Part shown: positions 33,069 to 41,600 of the stretch, piece after piece
How positions within the stretch are numbered: the stretch's first letter is position 1
Layout of the letters: each line of letters starts with the position of its first letter
Origin: a virus
DNA: 64,000 bases
IMG/VR virus record: IMGVR_UViG_3300021505_000001
Span: 62,001 to 126,000 of that record
Strand: one strand, 5' to 3'
Position numbers and translations under genes: made by a program
Notes under the pieces: generated by a model
The model's input: only the letters and a program-made list of their open reading frames with translations
Database searches by the model: none
Told to the model about the DNA's origin: nothing

Positions 33069-34781
33069 TTAAACGATAGCTTTAACTGGGTTTACAATTA
33101 TAGCCCTATCCTCTCTCATAGAAATTATGTTTTGTTTTTTCACTGTTAATTTTATTGTATTTTCTCTTGGTTCCATATAAACAGCTTCTAATGGACGTGC
33201 TTTCCTATATAACTGTCCATCTAAAACTTCTTTTTTTGGAAGGGGTAAAAATACATCGATTTTATTACTATTTATTTTATCAGAAATATTATTTTTTGCT
33301 GTTACTATGAATTTAGCTAATTCATCTCCTTTCAAATTTATATAGTTACGTAATATTTTTATTATAATTATTGGGGTAAACACAGAAGGTTGTATATACT
33401 GTATTGTTTGATATGGTACATAATGGAGTTTTTCTACTTTAGCTATTAATAGCTGAAGTAGAAAATACTGTAGTGTGGGTTTAGAATTTTCTAACTGAAT
33501 ATTATAAATTTCATTTATACCATGTCCTATCTTTAATAGTTTACTATCAAATGTTGTCAATGAAGCCATTATATCTGCTGGTAATAAATGAATTGCTAAA
33601 CCACTAAGTAAAATCAATCCATCATTATAGTCAATTGATGAAGCTACTGATATTACCATATCTTTATAACGCAAAGCATTTTCTTTATGTAATGCAGCTA
33701 AAACACTTGCTTTATCAGAGGCGTCTAAATTTACATCGAACAATATTGTTTCAAGACTTTTGTTGTTTCTTTCTATTGAACTTATTTGTTTCCCTATTAC
33801 TGTATTTAAAGAATCAATAATTTCCGTGTAACGTTTTCCATCCATCCTTTTTAATATTAAGGCATGATATAGAGTAACGTTACGTTGGAAATTTGATAAA
33901 TCATCAGAAAGAGAAACATCTACAAGAAGTTTACCTAATAATGCTATCCAAAATTCTTTGTTTGCAAAGTAATTCTTTGGTAGAAGAGACAAATTATGTG
34001 TTACAAAGGATGCATCTTTTAAAGACTTAGAAGATATAAACTGAGATATAATACCAACTATTTTATTTGGATGAGGGTTTACATAATTAAGAAATTTTGA
34101 GAATTCATTTCCAAAATTAACTGGGTCTTTTATGTTAGACACTTTAAGTTTGTATGTTACAATATTTCCAAGTTCTTTATTTTCATGTGGTTCTTCAGGA
34201 ATAATATTATTTTCTATTAGTTCTTTAGTTTTTTCATAACCAATAATTTTAAAGGGTAATTTGGGAATTAAAGGAAAAGTCAAAGGCTCTACAGCTTGTT
34301 CTTTTACTTTTGTATTTCTTTTCTTACGTTTTAGCCCTTTTTGTTTTTTTGTTTTAGTTATAAGTTGAAAATCAGTTTTAGTTTTGCTGTTTTTAAAATT
34401 ATCACGTATTGTTTTTTGATAAACTTTATCCTGTGTTAGAACATAAGCATATGTCGCTTGGTTTAATCTACTGCGTTTCTCTTTGTGAGATGTTATGGCA
34501 TCAAATGTTTGGCTTCTTTTATGTATATTTTGCCATATATTACTATCTTTGGGAAAGAGTTTTCTAAGGTTTGTAATATCTTTTGTATTTACGGTCTGCT
34601 CTACTTTATCATAGTTGGGAATTCTTAACAAGTACGATTTGGCAGGAATCTCCTGAGCTTTCTTGATCATTTGCTGTAATTTTTCAGGACGAATGTAATA
34701 AGTCCTAAAAATTACACCTTTTCTTGGGTCAACAGCCCCTTTTAATACTGGTACTAAATATGTGCTTGATTTGAAAGGCAT
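33069..34781 (-). CDS. hypothetical protein with FRTYYI N-terminal motif (570 aa)
   Basis: The N-terminus (LKGAVDPRKGVIFRTYYIRP, about residues 13-32) shares a short motif with the gene at 34815 and the gene at 35615, on the other side of the divergent promoter. A very basic stretch (KTKKQKGLKRKKRNTKVK, about 150-167) follows, then a large helical C-terminal region. No membrane segment or enzyme motif. Its place suggests a head or neck component, or a protein packaged in the head. Confidence 0.55.
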   Translation of the reverse strand: MPFKSSTYLVPVLKGAVDPRKGVIFRTYYIRPEKLQQMIKKAQEIPAKSYLLRIPNYDKVEQTVNTKDITNLRKLFPKDSNIWQNIHKRSQTFDAITSHKEKRSRLNQATYAYVLTQDKVYQKTIRDNFKNSKTKTDFQLITKTKKQKGLKRKKRNTKVKEQAVEPLTFPLIPKLPFKIIGYEKTKELIENNIIPEEPHENKELGNIVTYKLKVSNIKDPVNFGNEFSKFLNYVNPHPNKIVGIISQFISSKSLKDASFVTHNLSLLPKNYFANKEFWIALLGKLLVDVSLSDDLSNFQRNVTLYHALILKRMDGKRYTEIIDSLNTVIGKQISSIERNNKSLETILFDVNLDASDKASVLAALHKENALRYKDMVISVASSIDYNDGLILLSGLAIHLLPADIMASLTTFDSKLLKIGHGINEIYNIQLENSKPTLQYFLLQLLIAKVEKLHYVPYQTIQYIQPSVFTPIIIIKILRNYINLKGDELAKFIVTAKNNISDKINSNKIDVFLPLPKKEVLDGQLYRKARPLEAVYMEPRENTIKLTVKKQNIISMREDRAIIVNPVKAIV

Positions 34782-34814
34782 CTGTTTTCTTCTTTCACTT
34801 GGTTTTGTTTAAGT

Positions 34815-35117
34815 TTAAATTCCACAGAAAAATTGTTTGGCTGCGTTGGGGTCAATTCCCTGTTTAGCAAAATCATCATAATTATTGATTTCTTTAAGAT
34901 TAAGAGTGCCTTTTTCCAATTTCTTTGGAGTTAAAGTTTCTTTCTTTCCTTTTTTACGTCCTTTCTGTGGGTCAATATAATAAGTTCTTTCAAATGAGGT
35001 TTCTTTCTTTTTATCAAAAACTGTCTTTTTAATTGGAACAAGTTTTCCTAAATTTTTACGAGACATTTTATAATACCCATTTTTTGTTTTTAATAGATTT
35101 CTTAGATATATATACAA
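34815..35117 (-). CDS. small basic protein with FERTYYI motif (100 aa)
   Basis: Contains KKTVFDKKKETSFERTYYI followed by DPQKGRKKGKK, a compact basic protein. The start could be 35117 or the Met at 35066. I keep 35117 because it lies 24 bases from the late motif, as in other operons, but its SD is weak. First gene of the - strand operon. Likely nucleic-acid binding by charge. Function unknown. Confidence 0.5.
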   Translation of the reverse strand: MYIYLRNLLKTKNGYYKMSRKNLGKLVPIKKTVFDKKKETSFERTYYIDPQKGRKKGKKETLTPKKLEKGTLNLKEINNYDDFAKQGIDPNAAKQFFCGI

Positions 35118-35141
35118 ATATTACTTTCCATAATTATATAA

Positions 35142-35164
35142 AATGTTTTATCCTATAAAACATT
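35142..35164. promoter_or_regulatory. divergent palindromic pair of late promoter motifs
   Basis: AATGTTTTA (35142-35150) and TAAAACATT (35156-35164) are inverted repeats separated by TCCTA, forming one motif per strand. The + copy is 26 bases from the start at 35191, the - copy 24 bases from 35117. One element can serve both structural operons. Confidence 0.65.
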
Positions 35165-35190
35165 AAAAAAACTTAAATAAGGAGGTTCCA

Positions 35191-35622
35191 ATGAAGGTTC
35201 AGCTTATTACAAATACTAAACAGTTATCTACTATGAAAAACTATCCTGAGAATGTAGGACATGTTTTTGCATCCAAAGGTGAGGACAAGATATTTCTTAT
35301 AACTCTTATTCCTGTAGCTGAGGGAACTTATGAAGTTAGAAGAATGCCAAAAGAAAAGGATTTTAAGTATTTTCTTAAAAAGGCACAAGTAGGAGAGATT
35401 TATGATTCTTTTGAACAATATCTTAAAGAAGTCCGTAATTTTGAAGTACTTACTTCTGAAGAAACAAAATTGTTGGAGAAATATAAGGTTGATATAGAAT
35501 TGAAGAAGGTAACATCTACAATATTTCATGCTTTGGATTGGACGGAAACAGTCAATTACAATATGGAACCAAAAAACGTAAATCCAACAATAGAAAAAGT
35601 AATGGAGGCTATTCATGGATAA
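35191..35622 (+). CDS. hypothetical protein (143 aa)
   Basis: First gene of the + structural operon with SD AAGGAGG. Soluble and Lys/Glu-rich, with beta N-terminal (VGHVFASKGEDKIFLITLIP) and helical C-terminal parts. No family recognised. Its end overlaps the next gene by 8 bases. Confidence 0.6.
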   Translation: MKVQLITNTKQLSTMKNYPENVGHVFASKGEDKIFLITLIPVAEGTYEVRRMPKEKDFKYFLKKAQVGEIYDSFEQYLKEVRNFEVLTSEETKLLEKYKVDIELKKVTSTIFHALDWTETVNYNMEPKNVNPTIEKVMEAIHG

Positions 35623-36745
35623 GATACTTGTTTTTTTGGAAGATGAAACAACTCACCTTGAAGATGACAGAGTAGAAGAAAAATATGTTAGAAGAGGACC
35701 TTCTGCACATATTAAAAGAAGAATTCGTCCTGTAAAAATTTTACAGACTTCTAAAAAAGGGAATACTTTTTATAGAACTTATTATGTCGGTGATAAAAAA
35801 CACGAAAAGTACAGTCGTGAATTTATGCGTTCTGTACTAAGTGGAGAAAGGTATCCAAAATATATTGCTTATAATGCAAAAGCAGATGCTAAAATGAATC
35901 AATCAGAAGTTCCTAGAGAATTTAGAGATGTTCTTGATAAATGGTCAAATACACATGTCTTTGCATCTGGTATGGAACAAGCCTATACAGATTATCGTGG
36001 GCATCTTATTGATACAGAAGGAAGAAGATATATCCGCAATCCTGAAAATAATTCTGATAGGATTGTTTACAGTGATGGTTCTTTTATTGAATCTAAAATG
36101 AAAATGAGTCGTAATGATGATGGAGTAGATATACAATATAATAATCGTTATCGTTCATCTCAAGGAGTTGAAAGTAGAAGTAGTATATTAGCTACTGCTA
36201 AAGCAGAAGGAAACAGAAGAATTTTAGAGATTAAAAGTATAAATAACTATCATAATGAGGAACTAGGTTTATTCCTTACTAATATGGCAAAGAAATTTAA
36301 TACTATTAAATTTTCAAGTCAAACAAGACTTACTAATCCTGATACATTGTTTACATTATTACAAATGGGTATGAAAGCAGGTGATCGTCCGAGTAAATTC
36401 AATAAATTTAAAGGTTTTTTTACAGAGGGTTTAGAGAGTGCTGATGGAGTTAGTAATGGTATGAAAGCAAAGTTAAAACAAACAATAAATCAATCAAGAA
36501 ATATGGACGATTGGTTTTTCAGAATGGTAAAAAGTGGGATGACTGGGGAAGTACCTACTTGGGTAAAAAGTCAAGTTTTTGCTTATCTTGGTACAATAGG
36601 AGTTTCAAATTTTAAAATGGACCTTAATAAAGATAGAGCCAGTACTAAATCTTTAACTCAATTACACAGTTATATGTTACAAATAAGTCCAGATAATGAT
36701 TATCATAAAGGGTATATTCAATATAAAAAAGAAAGACATGCCTAA
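35615..36745 (+). CDS. hypothetical protein with FYRTYYV motif (376 aa)
   Basis: The N-terminus has a basic stretch and KKGNTFYRTYYVGDKK (about 47-62), the same motif as in the - strand genes at 33069 and 34815. The rest is polar with aromatic repeats (NRYRSSQGVESRSS) and no known domain. It lies directly upstream of the portal gene, so it may be a neck, packaging or injected protein. SD GGAGG is inside the preceding gene. Confidence 0.55.
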   Translation: MDKILVFLEDETTHLEDDRVEEKYVRRGPSAHIKRRIRPVKILQTSKKGNTFYRTYYVGDKKHEKYSREFMRSVLSGERYPKYIAYNAKADAKMNQSEVPREFRDVLDKWSNTHVFASGMEQAYTDYRGHLIDTEGRRYIRNPENNSDRIVYSDGSFIESKMKMSRNDDGVDIQYNNRYRSSQGVESRSSILATAKAEGNRRILEIKSINNYHNEELGLFLTNMAKKFNTIKFSSQTRLTNPDTLFTLLQMGMKAGDRPSKFNKFKGFFTEGLESADGVSNGMKAKLKQTINQSRNMDDWFFRMVKSGMTGEVPTWVKSQVFAYLGTIGVSNFKMDLNKDRASTKSLTQLHSYMLQISPDNDYHKGYIQYKKERHA

Positions 36746-36771
36746 ATTTAATAAGATACGGAGAGTAAATT

Positions 36772-38517
36772 ATGTTTTCAATGTTTAAAAGGTCTTCAAG
36801 TGAGGAATCTCAATCTCCAATTGAAATGAAATTGGATTTTGATAAATTACAAGATGACTTATTTAAAAATGGGTATACTAAAGAACAAGTAGAATCTGTT
36901 ATAGAAAGATTGGATGATAATCTTTCCGAAACTGTAAGTGAAAAACGAGTTTTAAGTTATGATGATTTTTTTGGTGCAGTTACACAAGCTATAGGAGGAA
37001 TATATGATATTCCAGGTAATAGATTAAAATTATGTGATGAAATAGATAACTTTGTAGACCAAAATCCTGAAGTAAGCAATTCAGTTAAACTTTATGCTTC
37101 CTATATTGTTTTTGGAGCTGCTGAAATAAAAATGGATGAATATGAAGTTGTTTTATCCGGTGATGATACAAATGTTGTTTCAGCGGCTTATGAATATATT
37201 GCTAAGTGGGAGGAACGTACTAAAATAAGACGTACATTTTTCCAAATAGCAAAAGATGTTGTTAAATATGGGGATGCTTTTTACGAAAAGATTCTTTCTA
37301 ATGACAGAGAAACTTTTGGTTTATTTTATATTCCTGCCAATACAATGTTAATAAAGTTAGATGAGTATGGACAACCTGTAAAATATTATCAAATCCTTGA
37401 TAATACTATTAAATTTGCAGATATGTCTGATATAACTCAGACACAGATACAGCAATTCATTACAGATAAAAAGGTTATAGAATTTGAACCCAATGAGATA
37501 TTTCATTTTAATGATGGAACTTCAATTGGTTTTTCAGATGCCCCTATTAGAAATTTAGTTGTTTTATGGAAATTTTTTAAACTATTAGAACAAGCGTTAA
37601 CAATTCATAGAGTAACACGGGCAAGGCGTTTTATTGTATTTTTCCTTGATGTAACAGGAAAAACAAAGAAACAAATACGTGAAAGTATTAGGAATTTTAC
37701 GAGAAAAATAAAACGGATATTTAATATCGATGTCAAAAGTGGAAGTCTTTATAGTAATCGTTCAACAGTAACTTCCTCTTCTGATTTAGTAATTCCTATT
37801 ACTAGTGAATCTAAAACAAAAGTTCAGACAATCCCTTCAGATCCTTCAGCTTCTAAAACAGAGGACTTATCCTTTTATCTTGAAAGACTTGTTACCAACC
37901 TTTTAACATCACACATTCTTTCTCCAAACAAAAGTGGAAAAGAAGAATATGTTGAAAAAGCTTTTCTAAGAATTGTAAAAATCTATCAGAAATTAATGTC
38001 TTATACAATTGAGGACATTTATCATGAAATTTTATATAGAAAGGGTTTTAAAGATGTAAGAGTATCAATTACCTTTCCAAATCCTGATATGAAAGAGGAA
38101 ATAAAGCTGATTGATACTATTGTGCGTAGGATGATGATAGTTAATCAAATGATAGCAACTCTTGGAGTGGTTCCCCCAAATAAATGGGTCGTAAAATATG
38201 TATTTAAAGATTTGAATTTTGCAGAGATAAATGAACTCACTCAAATGCTTGATTTTGAAAAAAAGAAACAAGAAAATGAAGCTGAAGGTGAGGAATCTCC
38301 TACTTTATTTGAAGAGGAAGAAGTACCTGAAAATACAACAGAATCTTTTAAATTTGATGAAAATGAGAATATATCAGATTTTCTAATATCAGATATGTCC
38401 AGTAGAATTAATGAAAAAAAGCAACACCAAAATTTATCAAATATAGAAAGAATAGAGAAAGCCATAAATATGTCTCTACGGTATCTTGAAATGCAAAATA
38501 AAAATAATACTCCTTAA
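36772..38517 (+). CDS. portal protein (T4 gp20-like)
   Basis: Forms the dodecameric ring through which DNA enters and leaves the head. The family layout is visible: an N-terminal helical region, IAKDVVKYGDAFYEK (about 162-176), FYIPANTMLI, then APIRNLVVLWKFFKLLEQAL and TIHRVTRARRFIVFFLDV (about 260-305), the clip/stem part of gp20-type portals, and a helical C-terminus. The acidic tail (about 495-535) is likely disordered. Length 581 is typical. Terminator follows. Confidence 0.8.
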   Translation: MFSMFKRSSSEESQSPIEMKLDFDKLQDDLFKNGYTKEQVESVIERLDDNLSETVSEKRVLSYDDFFGAVTQAIGGIYDIPGNRLKLCDEIDNFVDQNPEVSNSVKLYASYIVFGAAEIKMDEYEVVLSGDDTNVVSAAYEYIAKWEERTKIRRTFFQIAKDVVKYGDAFYEKILSNDRETFGLFYIPANTMLIKLDEYGQPVKYYQILDNTIKFADMSDITQTQIQQFITDKKVIEFEPNEIFHFNDGTSIGFSDAPIRNLVVLWKFFKLLEQALTIHRVTRARRFIVFFLDVTGKTKKQIRESIRNFTRKIKRIFNIDVKSGSLYSNRSTVTSSSDLVIPITSESKTKVQTIPSDPSASKTEDLSFYLERLVTNLLTSHILSPNKSGKEEYVEKAFLRIVKIYQKLMSYTIEDIYHEILYRKGFKDVRVSITFPNPDMKEEIKLIDTIVRRMMIVNQMIATLGVVPPNKWVVKYVFKDLNFAEINELTQMLDFEKKKQENEAEGEESPTLFEEEEVPENTTESFKFDENENISDFLISDMSSRINEKKQHQNLSNIERIEKAINMSLRYLEMQNKNNTP

Positions 38518-38554
38518 ATTAGTTCCCACCTGTAATAACTTCCTTATTGTTATG

Positions 38555-38592
38555 AATCAGCTTTTATATTTAAATATAAAAGCTGATTTTTT
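38555..38592 (+). terminator. rho-independent terminator after the portal gene
   Basis: AATCAGCTTTTATATTT and its perfect complement make a 34-base palindrome (38555-38588), then TTTT. Confidence 0.8.
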
Positions 38593-38635
38593 GTTTATTG
38601 TTGTATATAAATGTAAAGTTTAAGTTCATTAACAT

Positions 38636-38644
38636 TAAAACATT
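38636..38644 (+). promoter_or_regulatory. late promoter motif before the giant kelch-type gene
   Basis: TAAAACATT followed by CCAAAAAGAAT, 40 bases before the start at 38685 and after the portal terminator. Confidence 0.6.
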
Positions 38645-38684
38645 CCAAAAAGAATATTATTTCTAAAAAATAGGAGTGCTTGTT

Positions 38685-41600
38685 ATGGCTGAAAGCCGTG
38701 TTTTAACAAATATACCGTATACAACACATAATTATAGTAATTATGATATTGTTACTGAAGAAACAAGAGATATTGTTGATGTTCCTTATTTTCCAGCTCA
38801 GAATTTAGTTGATGTTTCAAGGAAACTAAATCTCTATAATCCTATAGCTGATGTTTATGTTCCATTTATTGATGATTATGGACATGAGAGACTATTCGCT
38901 TTACTGTTTAGAAAAGATGCTCGATATCTCTTTGTAGAATTTGCTGATAATGCCCGTTATTTAAGTTATGCTTTTTCGGGTAATTCTTTTCCGCAGGGTC
39001 GTGAAGATACTTCATATACTTATGATGGACATAATTTCTATCTGTTTGGTGGTTTTAGTGATGGTAGATGTATGAACGACATGTGGGAATATGATCTCAA
39101 TTCAAATAGTTGGCGTATGGTCAATTTTTCAAATGTTGAAATTACAGCAAATGAAGCTCCTACAAGACGTAGAAAAGCAAGTATACTTAAAACACCTTCT
39201 AAATTATATTTGTTTGGTGGTGAGACAGATGTTTTATCTATAAATACAGCTAATACAGATTCCTTTATAGTACCTTTAAATGATATTTGGGTATATGACT
39301 TTGATTATGAAACTTGGACAAATTTTGATAAAAATAGAGAAATCCCTCATCGTCCTGGAAATATCATTTACGCTGACAGTGCAGTTATTAAGATTATTGT
39401 CAAAGGAGGTATTAATGAAATAGGTATTAATGAACCAACAGCTATATGGACTATTGATATTGCTACAGATGATGTTACAAGTCAGGTATTTTCTCCACCA
39501 TTTACACCATCATCAAATAATGTATGTCTGCTTGTTGACGGAAATTATTGTATATTAACTGATGGAGGAGATTTGTATAGATGGGATAATACAAATGGTT
39601 CCTTTCATCTTGAAAAAAGTAATGCTACTGCTGTAAATCCTATTACTAAACATTATTGGAAAATAAATATTATAGAAAAAGATTATGGTAATAATTCCAC
39701 AATGGGACATACTGATATTCAGATTGCTGAAGAATATCAATGGGATGATACACTTGTTTCTACTAGGGATATAAATCTTATTCCAAAAGGAGTTTCTATA
39801 TCCTCTATAAATGTTGGTAATCTTCAAACATTCTTTTATGGAGGAATGATCGATAACCAACATTTTAATGAATCAACTTATATATATAATCACACAACAA
39901 GAAGTGTAGAAAAATTAGATTTTGTACCAGAAGAAAGACCAACTGAAAGAGTATTTTCATCATTTGCTTATGATAAGTTTCGTGGACGTGTATGGTTATT
40001 TGGTGGATTTGATGGTTCAAAATACTATAATGATTTATGGTATTTTGATCTGGGTTTAAAGAAATATTTTAAGGTACATGATCAACTTGAAAATACAGAT
40101 GTGGATAATCCTAAATATCCTCAACCCCGATGGAAAGCAGGTATGGCTGTAGTAGCAGAAGATTATCTATATGTGATAGGTGGATATTCAGATGTTAGAG
40201 CTTTTAATGATTTTTGGATGTATCATATTCCAACTGGGGAATGGAAAAAAGAATATCCTGTAGATGATATTCCTTGGGGTTCTCAATATTTTATTTTTGA
40301 ATGGAGAGATAGGCTTTGGTTTTATAATGGACAAAAACTATATCGTTACTTTTATAAAATAAAACAATTTGTTGACCAACCATTTCTAATTCCAGATATA
40401 TACACAGATAATTCAACGAATCATAAAACGATTGTTGACGTAATTCAAAGTAAAGAATATCTTGACCCACCTATAGATGTTACTGTTACAAATGATGCTT
40501 TGTTTGTTCAGAATATTAGCAGTGGAAAAGGATATACTTTTCGTGTGGACTTAGAATCTCGTGTTCTTATGGATTTAAATTTTGATTTTGACTTTGATGA
40601 AAAAGTTTTATGGATGGATAGATACTATGGTGTAGGTGTTGGAAGTTTATCTGACTACTATATTAACGTTTCACTACTATATCCTCTTACAAAAAATCAA
40701 ATTCCAAATTCTTATTTCCATAGAGAAACAGATGAAATGCCTTTAAATGCTCTATGGTTTCAGGATTATTCAGTAGTATCCGGTGAAAATAAAGAATCCT
40801 ATATGGATAATGCTGGTATTTTTAGAATACAAAAAGAAACAATTAAATTAGATAAAGCTGAACTTCTTGTTGATAGAGAAATATCTGTAGCTGGAACAAA
40901 TGAATGGGTTCCAAATGTAAATTTTGATGACCCTGATGATGTTTGGAATGCAACTATAGACGTTATAACAAAACCAACATCTTATGTATATACACCATGG
41001 TTTTTATATCAAAAATATCTTCCACCTGGTTTTCCCTATAAGGGGGCACAAAAGGTTGTTTATAATAGTAGTGCCAAAAGGATATATATTATCTATAAAA
41101 ATGGTAATACAGTTAAATACAATCCATTTGATAATACTTTCTTTACATATTTTAGTAAAATATGGGAAGGCACTGCTATAGGATATAATGAAAAAATTAA
41201 TAAAATATATGCTTTTGGTGGCTTAAAAAATGATAGAAAAGTATATATGCAATCAGGTGTAGAATGGAATCCAGTTGTAATAGGACAAAAGAATGGACAA
41301 GGTTTTTCTGCTGTAGGAACAAAAGAAGAACAAAGTCATTGTGGTTTAATGGAATTTGACCTTAATATGAATGAAATGAACCTTGGTAGTATTGAAGGTT
41401 ATTTAAGAGAAAAAAAGGTTGCATCTGTTGACTATTCAGTGACTAAAGAATATCTAACAGAAATTGTTAGACATTATATTGAAGGTTACTCTCAGAATAT
41501 TATTCCTAATTCATTAGATGATATTAAACAGAAAATTTATCAGGCAACACAACCAATAGTAGATGATTTATCTCAGTTTGATTTTGCTTTTGAAAATGGA

